DNA from: Clostridium sp. CAG:590
GTDB lineage: Bacteria; Bacillota; Clostridia; Lachnospirales; Lachnospiraceae
Direction: 5' to 3'
DNA: 12,643 nucleotides
NCBI GenBank assembly: GCA_000431135.1
Contig: HF987800.1
Location: 16,752-29,394 of the forward strand
Position numbers and translations under genes: made by a program. This document shows positions 6,031 through 12,643 of this stretch, piece after piece. The notes under the pieces were generated by a model, which saw nothing but the letters and a program-made list of their open reading frames with translations, was not told the DNA's origin and ran no database searches. Numbering within the stretch: position 1 is the stretch's first letter; every line of letters begins with the position of its first letter.

Positions 6031-6933
6031 ATGTGGCTTACAGCGAATACAAATCAGGTTGTAGAAGAGACTACAAAGAATGTAGAGAAATCGGCAGGAT
6101 TATTAAAGAATACATTAGATGATCTGTTAAACTGGCTGATCGGGAAATCCGGAAGCGTTCTGGTTGCGGTTTTGTTTATTGTGATCGGAATGAAATTGGT
6201 AGGATTACTGGTCAGATTGTTCCGGCGCTCTTTTGACCGGTCGAAGATGGATGATTCCGTATCCGGATTTTTATTATCCATTATCCGGGTAGTGGGATAT
6301 ATTCTTGTATTTATAACGGCAGCAACGATTGTCGGTTTTGAGGTGACGAGTTTTGTCACGATTCTTGGAACGGCATCCATGGCAATTGGTCTTGCTTTGC
6401 AGGGAGCACTTTCGAATCTGGCAGGCGGGATGCTCATTTTGTTATTGAAACCATTTACGGTCGGTGACTATATTGTAGAGAATGAAAAAGGGATGGAGGG
6501 TACGGTTACTTCCATTGATATTTTCTATACGCGGTTATTAACACATGATAATAAAATGGTGGTAGTACCGAATGGGATTCTTACGAATAACAGTCTGATC
6601 AATCTGACAAATGAGACAAAACGTAAAGCGGAGATCAAGATTGCGATTGCGTACCAGTCGGATATGAAGCAGGTAAAAGAGATTGTATATCAGATCCTGC
6701 AACAGGATAAGCGAATCTTAGAAAATGAACCGAAAGATGTGTTCTTAGATTCCTTTGATGACAGCGGAATGACTTTGGGAATCCGGGCATGGGTAAAGAC
6801 AGAAGATTATTGGAAAACGACATGGGATCTTCGGGAAAAAGTAAAAGAAGCATTTGATGCAAATGGAATTGAGATACCATATAACCGATTGGAAGTAGAC
6901 TTATTGACAAATAAGGAATCTGGTGTACAATGA
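6031..6933 (+). CDS. mscS: MscS-family small-conductance mechanosensitive ion channel
   Basis: MscS channels open under membrane tension and release solutes during osmotic downshock. The 300-aa product matches the basic single-module form (E. coli MscS 286 aa). It has an N-terminal amphipathic segment, TM1 (about 40–65), TM2 (about 80–101) and the pore helix TM3 (about 106–140), with the signature GLALQGALSNLAGGMLILL and then KPFTVGDYI. The cytoplasmic beta domain (VPNGILTNNSLINLT, about 179–193) and alpha/beta domain end in the family motif GIEIPYNRLEV. The ATG at 6031 follows AGGAGG. No promoter with a good -35 was found upstream. A TATAAG at 5988–5993 is a possible -10 only. The gene probably forms its own unit, although argD starts 75 nt downstream. 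Confidence 0.92.
   Translation: MWLTANTNQVVEETTKNVEKSAGLLKNTLDDLLNWLIGKSGSVLVAVLFIVIGMKLVGLLVRLFRRSFDRSKMDDSVSGFLLSIIRVVGYILVFITAATIVGFEVTSFVTILGTASMAIGLALQGALSNLAGGMLILLLKPFTVGDYIVENEKGMEGTVTSIDIFYTRLLTHDNKMVVVPNGILTNNSLINLTNETKRKAEIKIAIAYQSDMKQVKEIVYQILQQDKRILENEPKDVFLDSFDDSGMTLGIRAWVKTEDYWKTTWDLREKVKEAFDANGIEIPYNRLEVDLLTNKESGVQ
6904..6931 (+). promoter_or_regulatory. Sigma-A promoter for argD inside the end of mscS
   Basis: A perfect -35, TTGACA (6904–6909), a 16-bp spacer and TACAAT (6926–6931, five of six bases) lie in the last codons of mscS. The predicted start near 6938 gives argD a leader of about 70 nt, so argD need not depend on mscS transcription. Confidence 0.65.
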
Positions 6934-7008
6934 AAAAGATTATGGTAAGAAATGGGCGAAGAGACTTTTGCAGCCTGTTATAAGATAGCAATAGAAAGAG
7001 GGAAGAAT

Positions 7009-8235
7009 ATGAAAGCAAAAGATTACGGACTTAGCAAGCAGGATATAATAGAAATGTCTGACCGGTATCTGTTAGATATTGGATATCATTTTCCGATTGT
7101 AGTGGAAGAGGGAAATGGTATGTACCTTAAGGATGCAGAGGGAAAGGAATATTTGGATTTCTATGCAGGAATTGCAGTAAATTCCGCAGGTAACTGTAAT
7201 GAGCGGATTGTGAAGGCAGTGCAGGAACAGGTTGCACAGGTTATGCATGTCAGCTTGTATCCATATAATACACCACAGGCAATGCTTGCCCGATTAGTGT
7301 GTGAGCAGACCGGATTTGATCGGATCTTTTTCCAGAATTCCGGTAGTGAATCAAACGAAGCCATGATCAAGATGGCGAGAAAATATGGTGTAGAGAATTT
7401 TGGTCCGGAGCATTATCATATTGTAACGGCAAAGAAGAGTTTCCACGGTCGTACATTTGCAGCATTAACGGCTACCGGACAGCCGGACAGTGCAATCCAG
7501 AAAGGCTTCCTTCCGGATCTTCCGGGATTCAGTTATGCAGAATATAATAATTTAGACAGTTTCCGTGAGGCATGTAATGAGAACACTGTTGCGATCATGG
7601 TAGAACCTGTGCAGGGGGAAGGCGGAGTGTATCCGGCAACCAAAGAGTTCTTAGAGGGACTGCGTAAGTTATGTGATGAAAGAGGAATGCTCTTGTTGTT
7701 CGATGAGGTGCAGACCGGATGGTGTCGTTGTGGTGAGACTATGGCGTTTATGCATTATGGAGTCAGACCGGATGCCGTCACGATGGCAAAAGCATTAGGC
7801 GGCGGACTTCCGTTAGGAGCCGTGGCAATGACACAGAAATGCGCAGATACATTGAATCCGGGTTCACACGGTTGTACATTTTCAGGTAACCCGGTATGTT
7901 GTGCTGCCGGCTATGCAGCAATCAGTGAATTGTTAGAGAAGAATCTTGCGGCAAATGCAAAAGAGATGGGTGACTATTTCATGTCACAGTTACAGACACT
8001 TCCGCATGTAAAAGAAGTGCGCGGACTTGGTCTGTTAGTTGGTCTGGAATTAGAAGATGTAGATGCTGTGAAAGTAAAAGTTCGTTCTATGGAGAAACAG
8101 TTATTGGTAACAGCAACTTCGAACCGCATTATTCGTATGGTGCCACCACTTATTGTGACCAAAGAAGATTGCGACAAGGCAGTTGCAGTTCTTAAGGAAG
8201 CGATTGAGGAGATTGCTGCGGAAGAGAACGAATGA
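7009..8235 (+). CDS. argD: Acetylornithine aminotransferase (class III PLP enzyme)
   Basis: ArgD converts N-acetylglutamate semialdehyde to N-acetylornithine with glutamate as amino donor, in arginine synthesis; many also serve lysine synthesis. From ATG 7009 the product is 408 aa (E. coli 406). Class III landmarks are the PLP phosphate-binding loop NSGSESNEAMI (about 110–120), SFHGRT (about 144–149), the cofactor-contacting LLFDEVQTGWCRCG with Asp232, and the Schiff-base Lys261 in MAKALGGGLPLGA. PGSHGCTFSGNPVCCA is closer to ArgD than to GABA or ornithine aminotransferases, though sequence alone does not fix the substrate. An in-frame ATG at 6952 would add 19 residues but has no good ribosome site. 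ATG 7009 follows AGAGGGAAG and gives the usual length. argH lies 0.5 kb downstream, which supports the arginine role. Confidence 0.82.
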   Translation: MKAKDYGLSKQDIIEMSDRYLLDIGYHFPIVVEEGNGMYLKDAEGKEYLDFYAGIAVNSAGNCNERIVKAVQEQVAQVMHVSLYPYNTPQAMLARLVCEQTGFDRIFFQNSGSESNEAMIKMARKYGVENFGPEHYHIVTAKKSFHGRTFAALTATGQPDSAIQKGFLPDLPGFSYAEYNNLDSFREACNENTVAIMVEPVQGEGGVYPATKEFLEGLRKLCDERGMLLLFDEVQTGWCRCGETMAFMHYGVRPDAVTMAKALGGGLPLGAVAMTQKCADTLNPGSHGCTFSGNPVCCAAGYAAISELLEKNLAANAKEMGDYFMSQLQTLPHVKEVRGLGLLVGLELEDVDAVKVKVRSMEKQLLVTATSNRIIRMVPPLIVTKEDCDKAVAVLKEAIEEIAAEENE

Positions 8236-8313
8236 ATTCCCGGCAGGTGATTCGCAGATAGTGAAGGAATATTGTGTGTAAGTGCAATTGATCAGAATAC
8301 ATGTGTATATAAG

Positions 8314-8352
8314 AAAAGGCAGGCTTATCAGGTGGATAAGCTTGCCTTTTTT
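8314..8352. terminator. Bidirectional terminator between argD and the minus-strand small gene
   Basis: A 16-bp stem with one G·T pair (8314–8329 with 8335–8350) closes a 5-nt loop. The plus strand ends in TTTTTT (8347–8352). The minus strand ends in four U from the AAAA at 8314–8317. It can therefore end argD transcripts and those of the convergent small gene, whose stop codon (8328–8330) lies within the hairpin. Confidence 0.88.
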
Positions 8353-8522
8353 CTGTCGATGGAATCAATGAAATGTTGCCAGGCATCTGCGCCATCAAAC
8401 CAGATCATCTGGTCTCCGTTCTTGATGACAATGTCGGCTCCATTCTCTCCAATGGAAATATATTTGTCTTCCGAAATGATCAAATCCGTTCCCTGTTTGT
8501 TGTCAATCTCCTGTCTGGACAT
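8328..8522 (-). CDS. Small conserved-looking protein of unknown function, 64 aa
   Basis: I do not recognise this protein. From ATG 8522 it reads MSRQEIDNKQ and ends RKKASLST. It is soluble and acidic-to-neutral, with a predicted beta-rich middle (DKYISIG, ADIVIKNGDQMIWF) and a short helix, DAWQHFIDSI; no membrane segment or cysteine is present. Support for a real gene comes from AAAGAAGG (minus strand, 8531–8538) 8 nt before the ATG, a perfect TATAAT -10 on the minus strand (8571–8576), and a matching terminator at its end. A GTG at 8531 is in frame but overlaps the ribosome site. It is convergent with argD and divergent from argH. Confidence 0.7.
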   Translation of the reverse strand: MSRQEIDNKQGTDLIISEDKYISIGENGADIVIKNGDQMIWFDGADAWQHFIDSIDRKKASLST

Positions 8523-8570
8523 GCATTTCACCTTCTTTACATAAGAGTTATTGCGTCATTTCTTCTCTCT

Positions 8571-8576
8571 ATTATA
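8571..8576 (-). promoter_or_regulatory. -10 box of the minus-strand small gene
   Basis: Read on the minus strand this is TATAAT, about 50 nt before the ATG at 8522. No good -35 is found at 16–18 bp (TTCTAT at 17 bp), so the promoter may need an activator or be weak. Confidence 0.5.
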
Positions 8577-8610
8577 GCCGATATTTACACAAGATAGAAT
8601 GAAAAACCTA

Positions 8611-8636
8611 TACAAAATTATGTAAAAAATTTTGTA
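8611..8636. promoter_or_regulatory. Inverted repeat, candidate operator between the divergent small gene and argH
   Basis: TACAAAATT (8611–8619) and AATTTTGTA (8628–8636) are perfect 9-bp inverted arms around an 8-nt A-rich centre. It is overlapped by the palindrome TTTGTACAAA (8631–8640). It ends just before the argH promoter region and could bind a dimeric repressor such as ArgR. The match to the ARG box is not good enough to name the regulator. The low GC makes a transcription terminator unlikely. Confidence 0.4.
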
Positions 8637-8640
8637 CAAA

Positions 8641-8691
8641 TTGAAAGATTGCGCCTTTTACCTTGTATAGACCGTCAAAATGATGTAAAAT
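8641..8691 (+). promoter_or_regulatory. Probable promoter region of the argH–nadC operon
   Basis: Two overlapping readings are possible. One is TTGAAA (8641–8646) with TATAGA (8666–8671), whose 19-bp spacer is long. The other is TTGTAT (8663–8668) with TAAAAT (8686–8691) at 17 bp. The second would start near 8698, 30 nt before the argH ATG. Neither is near-perfect, which suits a regulated promoter. Confidence 0.4.
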
Positions 8692-8727
8692 AAACAAAGT
8701 ATGTTTTGAAACAGGAAGGAGATCACT

Positions 8728-10107
8728 ATGGCACAATTATGGGGTGGTCGTTTCACAAAAGAGACAGACCGGTTAGTATATAATTTTAATGCATCCATAT
8801 CATTTGACCAGAAGTTTTACAAAGAGGATATGGAAGGCAGTATGGCACATGTTAAGATGTTAGCTGCAGTTGGAATTCTGACGGAAGAGGAGAGAGATCA
8901 GATCTTAGAGGGATTGCAGGGCATTCTTGCAGATGTAGAGAGTGGTAAGCTTGAGATCACTTCAGAATATGAGGATATTCATAGTTTTGTGGAAGCAAAT
9001 CTGATCGACCGGATCGGAGATGCAGGTAAGAAGCTGCATACCGGACGTTCGAGAAATGATCAGGTTGCATTGGATATGAAGCTGTATACCCGTAAGGAGA
9101 TTGAGAATCTCAAAGAATTGGTGAAAGAACTGTTGCTGGTATTGCATCAATTGATGAAAGAACATATTGATACCTTTATGCCGGGATTTACCCATTTGCA
9201 GAAAGCACAGCCAATCACGCTGGCGCATCATTTTGGTGCATATATGGAAATGTTTAAGAGAGATTACAGCCGTTTATGTGATATCTATGATCGTATGAAT
9301 TACTGTCCGTTGGGTTCTGGTGCATTGGCAGGTACAACGTATCCATTGGATCGTGAGATGACAGCACAGCTTCTCGGATTTGTTGGACCGACCCTGAACA
9401 GTATGGATTCGGTATCGGATAGAGATTATGTGATCGAATTGTTGAGTGCGATGTCAACGATTATGATGCATTTAAGCCGTTTTTCTGAGGAGATCATTAT
9501 CTGGAACTCGAATGAGTATCGTTTCGTGGAATTAGATGATGCATATAGCACCGGAAGTTCCATTATGCCACAGAAGAAGAATCCGGATATTGCCGAGTTG
9601 GTTCGAGGTAAGACGGGAAGAGTGTACGGTGCGTTAATGCAGATGCTTACGACAATGAAAGGAATTCCGCTTGCGTATAACAAAGATATGCAGGAGGATA
9701 AAGAGTTCACGTTTGATGCGATTGATACCGTGAAGGGATGTCTGGCGTTATTTACCGGAATGATCAGGACGATGACGGTGAATAAGAATGTGATGGAACA
9801 GAGTGCAAAGAAAGGTTTCACGAATGCAACCGATGCAGCCGATTATCTTGTCGGTAAGGGAGTTCCGTTCCGGGATGCACATGGTATTGTAGGACAGTTG
9901 GTATTATATTGTATTGAGAAGAACATTTCATTAGATGATATGACGCTTGAAGAGTATCAGAAGATCTCTCCTGTGTTTGAAGAAGATATCTATGAGGCAA
10001 TCAGTTTGGAGACCTGCGTGGAGAAGAGAGAGACGATCGGTGCACCAAGCCGGAGTTCCATGGAGCAGGTGATTGCGATCAATGAGGAATATCTGAAGAC
10101 TTTATAG
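8728..10107 (+). CDS. argH: Argininosuccinate lyase
   Basis: ArgH splits argininosuccinate into arginine and fumarate, the last step of arginine synthesis, as a cytoplasmic homotetramer. The 459-aa length equals the family norm (E. coli 457). The N-terminus MAQLWGGRFT is typical. The three conserved active-site blocks of the fumarase/aspartase superfamily are present: HTGRSRNDQVA (104–114), THLQKAQP (155–162, with the His expected to assist catalysis) and the signature GSSIMPQKKNPD (276–287), whose Ser on the flexible loop (Ser278) is the likely catalytic base. The ATG at 8728 follows AAGGAG (8716–8721) at 6 nt. argG, which usually neighbours argH, is not in this window. The next gene starts 16 nt downstream, so argH leads an operon. 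Confidence 0.96.
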   Translation: MAQLWGGRFTKETDRLVYNFNASISFDQKFYKEDMEGSMAHVKMLAAVGILTEEERDQILEGLQGILADVESGKLEITSEYEDIHSFVEANLIDRIGDAGKKLHTGRSRNDQVALDMKLYTRKEIENLKELVKELLLVLHQLMKEHIDTFMPGFTHLQKAQPITLAHHFGAYMEMFKRDYSRLCDIYDRMNYCPLGSGALAGTTYPLDREMTAQLLGFVGPTLNSMDSVSDRDYVIELLSAMSTIMMHLSRFSEEIIIWNSNEYRFVELDDAYSTGSSIMPQKKNPDIAELVRGKTGRVYGALMQMLTTMKGIPLAYNKDMQEDKEFTFDAIDTVKGCLALFTGMIRTMTVNKNVMEQSAKKGFTNATDAADYLVGKGVPFRDAHGIVGQLVLYCIEKNISLDDMTLEEYQKISPVFEEDIYEAISLETCVEKRETIGAPSRSSMEQVIAINEEYLKTL

Positions 10108-10123
10108 AAAGAGGCGATAGAGT

Positions 10124-10375
10124 ATGAAGAATACGGATAAAGCAAAATATGATGCAGCAAAGAGGATGCTTAAGGGTAAGATTGACATTGAGGAAGTTGC
10201 GATGATGATGAATCTTACAGTGGAAGAACTTAAGCCGATCAAGGATGAGATTGACGAAGAAGTGCGCAAGGTATACGGTAATATTGATGCGTATGACTTT
10301 GATATGAAACAGGTACTGTTTGATAATTATAATGATACCGGAGAAGATAATGATATACCGGATGAGGAAAAGTAA
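10124..10375 (+). CDS. Small acidic protein of unknown function, 83 aa, in the argH–nad operon
   Basis: I do not recognise a named family. The N-terminal half is helical and basic (KAKYDAAKRMLKGK). It is followed by IDIEEVAMMMNLTVEELKPI (residues about 21–40), which resembles the helix-turn-helix-like segment seen at the ends of many Rpn/transposase-type and small regulatory proteins ('xxIEEIAxxxxLSVEEI'). The C-terminal third is strongly acidic (DTGEDNDIPDEEK) and probably disordered. The ATG at 10124 has AGAGG 9 nt upstream. It sits 16 nt after argH and 50 nt before nadB with no terminator, so it is co-transcribed with metabolic genes. It could be a small regulator or an adaptor. No function is claimed. 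Confidence 0.7.
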   Translation: MKNTDKAKYDAAKRMLKGKIDIEEVAMMMNLTVEELKPIKDEIDEEVRKVYGNIDAYDFDMKQVLFDNYNDTGEDNDIPDEEK

Positions 10376-10425
10376 TACTGCAAAGAATCATTTTGATCTT
10401 TTACCAAGTATGAAGAGGATGAAGT

Positions 10426-11754
10426 ATGAAAAAAGAATTTGATGTAGTTATAGTAGGAAATGGTGCGGCAGGATTGTTTACTGCTTTGCATATGCCGACA
10501 GATAAGCATATTGCAATCATTACCAAAGGAGATATGGAAGAAAGTGATTCTTTTTTGGCTCAGGGTGGTATTTGTGTGCTGAAAAATGAAGAGGATTATC
10601 AGTCATATTTCGAGGATACAATGCGTGCCGGACATTATGAAAATAATCGGGAATCCGTAGAGATCATGATTCGATCCTCACAGAATATTATCCGGGAACT
10701 GGTTGATTTTGGTGTTGATTTTGAACGGGATCACGGAGAGTTCAAGTTTACCAGAGAGGGAGCACATACAGCACCCCGTATTCTCTATCATGAAGATCTC
10801 ACGGGGAAGGAGATCACATCGAAACTGCTTACATGTGCGAAGGACAGACCGAATATTGAGATCTATACGCATACAACGATGGTAGATATTATAGAGAAGG
10901 ATAATACCTGTTATGGCGTTATGATAGAAGATGCAGATCATCAGGTACATAAAGTATTGTGTGATTATACGATCTGGGCTTGTGGCGGAATTGGAGGGTT
11001 ATATCAGCACTCTACAAATTTCCGTCAGTTGACCGGAGATGCATTGGCAATTGCACTACATCATAATGTGGAACTATTGAATGTGGATTATGTACAGATT
11101 CATCCGACTACATTTTATTCGACGAAACCGGGTAGAAGGTTTCTGATATCAGAGTCTGTCCGGGGAGAAGGGGCCATTTTATTAGATAAGAATGGAGAGC
11201 GTTTTGTAGATGAATTACTTCCACGCGATCTGCTAACAGCGAAGATCAAAGAGAAGATGAAAGAAGAAGGTTCGGATTATGTCCGCCTATCTTTGGAAAA
11301 GATGTCCGCAGAAGATATTAAAAAGAGATTTCCGAATATATATAAGACCTGCTTAGAAGAAGGATACGACATTACGAAGGAGCCGATTCCGGTCGTGCCG
11401 GCACAGCATTATTTTATGGGCGGAGTGAAGGTGGATTCGGAAGGAAGAACATCCATGAAACGTCTGTATGCAGCGGGAGAGACCGCATGCAATGGCGTGC
11501 ATGGTGCCAATCGGTTAGCAAGTAATTCATTGCTGGAAAGTCTGGTATGGGCAAGACGGGCGGCAGATGATATTGTGAAGAATTATGAGAGTATTCCAAG
11601 GGACTGGTGTGAGAATTATTTTGTCAGTCCGGATGGAGCGGGATACGTTGAAGACCATACTTATGAGTCGGTTGCCGATCAATATCATAAGGAAGTAAGG
11701 GAAGAAATAGAATCAGCGCGTAAGGCACGATTAGAGAAGGGAGAGAACCAATGA
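10426..11754 (+). CDS. nadB: L-aspartate oxidase (short form)
   Basis: NadB oxidises L-aspartate to iminoaspartate, the first step of de novo NAD synthesis. In anaerobes fumarate can replace oxygen as electron acceptor. The 442-aa protein has an N-terminal FAD-binding Rossmann loop, VVIVGNGAAGL (7–17). Succinate-dehydrogenase-flavoprotein-family motifs follow: AQGGI (45–49), HTAPRILYHEDLTG (114–127), QIHPTTF (224–230), SESVRGEGAIL (242–252), QHYFMGGV (327–334) and GETACNGVHGANRLASNSLLE (351–371). The last block favours NadB over fumarate reductase. E. coli NadB is about 540 aa; most of the C-terminal helical domain is missing here, with only about 60 residues after the FAD domain. It starts at ATG 10426 after GAAGAGGA and overlaps nadC by 4 nt. 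Confidence 0.92.
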   Translation: MKKEFDVVIVGNGAAGLFTALHMPTDKHIAIITKGDMEESDSFLAQGGICVLKNEEDYQSYFEDTMRAGHYENNRESVEIMIRSSQNIIRELVDFGVDFERDHGEFKFTREGAHTAPRILYHEDLTGKEITSKLLTCAKDRPNIEIYTHTTMVDIIEKDNTCYGVMIEDADHQVHKVLCDYTIWACGGIGGLYQHSTNFRQLTGDALAIALHHNVELLNVDYVQIHPTTFYSTKPGRRFLISESVRGEGAILLDKNGERFVDELLPRDLLTAKIKEKMKEEGSDYVRLSLEKMSAEDIKKRFPNIYKTCLEEGYDITKEPIPVVPAQHYFMGGVKVDSEGRTSMKRLYAAGETACNGVHGANRLASNSLLESLVWARRAADDIVKNYESIPRDWCENYFVSPDGAGYVEDHTYESVADQYHKEVREEIESARKARLEKGENQ

Positions 11755-12602
11755 GAGAGTTAATGAATTTAAATGTAGATAATCTGATATTACAGGCATT
11801 GCGTGAGGATATTACAAGCGAGGATATCACAACGAATTCGGTTATGCCAGAATTCAAGCTTGGTGAGGTGGATCTGATCTGTAAGCAGGATGGTGTGATT
11901 GCAGGATTGGATGTATTTAAGAGAGTATTTGAGTTGTTAGACAGCAATGTGACATTCGATATGCAGGCAAAGGATGGAGATACGGTAACAATGGGACAGC
12001 ATTTGGGCAAGATTACAGGAGACATCCGTGTCTTGTTAGAAGGGGAGAGAACTGCACTGAATTATCTGCAGCGTATGAGTGGAATCGCAACTTATACACA
12101 TTCCATTGCTGTATTATTTGAAGGAAGTAAGACGAAGCTGTTGGATACAAGAAAGACAACTCCGAACATGCGTGTATTTGAAAAATATGCCGTAAAAGTG
12201 GGTGGTGGATATAATCACCGTTATAACTTATCCGATGGTATTCTCTTGAAGGATAATCATATCGGAGCAGCAGGCAGCGTTACAAAGGCAGTTCACATGG
12301 CGCAGGAATATGCACCATTTGTCCGGAAGATTGAAGTGGAATGTGAGAACCTGGATATGGTGGCAGAAGCGGTCGAAGCCGGTGCGGATATTATTATGTT
12401 AGACAACATGGACAAAGAGACAATGAAAGAGGCAATCCGCATCATCGGTGGACGTGCCAAGACCGAGTGCTCCGGTAATGTAACGAAAGAAAATGTAACA
12501 AATCTGATTGATATCGGAGTGGATTATATTTCATCCGGTGCGTTGACGCACTCGGCACCGATTCTTGACCTTTCCCTTAAAAATCTGCATCCATTAGAGT
12601 AA
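11751..12602 (+). CDS. nadC: Nicotinate-nucleotide pyrophosphorylase (quinolinate phosphoribosyltransferase)
   Basis: NadC turns quinolinate and PRPP into nicotinate mononucleotide, CO2 and pyrophosphate, the third step of de novo NAD synthesis. The 283-aa length is normal. Motifs in order are EDITSEDITT near the N-terminus, the GVIAGLDVF segment, GERTALNYLQRMSGIAT (about 99–115), LDTRKTTPNMR with the substrate-binding Arg/Lys/Thr residues (about 131–141), KVGGGYNHRYNLSDGILLKDNHI (149–171), VECENLD and DIIMLDNMD (about 214–222). Its ATG overlaps the nadB stop (ATGA at 11751–11754), which indicates translational coupling. An alternative ATG at 11763 is less well placed. nadA, the enzyme between NadB and NadC in the pathway, is absent and may lie elsewhere or just beyond the window. 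Confidence 0.96.
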   Translation: MRELMNLNVDNLILQALREDITSEDITTNSVMPEFKLGEVDLICKQDGVIAGLDVFKRVFELLDSNVTFDMQAKDGDTVTMGQHLGKITGDIRVLLEGERTALNYLQRMSGIATYTHSIAVLFEGSKTKLLDTRKTTPNMRVFEKYAVKVGGGYNHRYNLSDGILLKDNHIGAAGSVTKAVHMAQEYAPFVRKIEVECENLDMVAEAVEAGADIIMLDNMDKETMKEAIRIIGGRAKTECSGNVTKENVTNLIDIGVDYISSGALTHSAPILDLSLKNLHPLE

Positions 12603-12610
12603 TTTATACA

Positions 12611-12641
12611 CCCTTGCACAGTGACGGACGATGTGTGAGGG
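12611..12641 (+). terminator. Probable terminator hairpin after nadC, tail cut off by the window
   Basis: CCCTTGCACA (12611–12620) pairs with TGTGTGAGGG (12632–12641) over ten positions, two of them G·T, around an 11-nt loop. It begins 8 nt after the nadC stop. Any T-tract would lie past the window end, so termination cannot be confirmed. Confidence 0.5.
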
Positions 12642-12643
12642 CA

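Noticed and set aside
6952..7008. N-terminal extension of ArgD from ATG 6952
   Set aside because: There is no good ribosome site. The extension does not resemble ArgD, whereas ATG 7009 has AGAGGGAAG and gives the normal length.
8272..8544. Plus-strand open frame of 90 codons overlapping the minus-strand small gene
   Set aside because: It begins at a non-ATG codon with no ribosome site, runs through the argD terminator hairpin, and its protein looks like the antisense of the better-supported minus-strand gene.

Overview
The window comes from a low-GC, spore-forming Clostridia-type Firmicute, most likely a member of the Lachnospiraceae. The evidence is the gene order ftsZ–spoIIGA–sigE–sigG, strong AGGAGG-type ribosome sites, A/T-rich codon use and sigma-A-type promoters. 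The family assignment is an inference from protein style and was not tested by database search.

Layout. (1) 1–239 holds the 3' end of ftsZ, ending in the FtsZ C-terminal peptide and a perfect-palindrome terminator. (2) 368–2853 is the sporulation sigma cluster: spoIIGA (pro-sigma-E protease), sigE (with a pro-sequence) and sigG. A candidate Spo0A-type promoter precedes spoIIGA. (3) 2968–3537 encodes a small P-loop kinase-like protein with its own near-consensus promoter and a terminator. (4) 3597–5891 encodes a full-length glycogen branching enzyme homologue whose catalytic motifs are altered and which carries a Lys/Thr-rich tail. (5) 6031–6933 is an MscS-type channel. (6) 7009–8235 is argD (acetylornithine aminotransferase), with a promoter inside the end of the channel gene. 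(7) 8328–8522 on the minus strand is a 64-aa gene of unknown function that shares a bidirectional terminator with argD. (8) 8728–12602 is a likely operon argH – 83-aa unknown – nadB – nadC, ending at a hairpin that reaches the window end.

How the genes work together. SpoIIGA cleaves pro-sigma-E to start mother-cell gene expression after septation, and sigma-G later drives forespore genes. FtsZ lies upstream, as in many endospore formers. The second half is biosynthetic: ArgD and ArgH act in arginine synthesis, and NadB and NadC in de novo NAD synthesis. argG and nadA are not in the window.

No rRNA, tRNA, CRISPR array, transposon or phage gene was seen. No stretch longer than 300 bases lacks a gene. 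The observation most worth follow-up is the branching-enzyme homologue: the conserved Asp of GH13 region IV is Asn, the region I His is Gln, and two nearby conserved His are also replaced. It looks like a pseudoenzyme or a GlgB subfamily with changed function.
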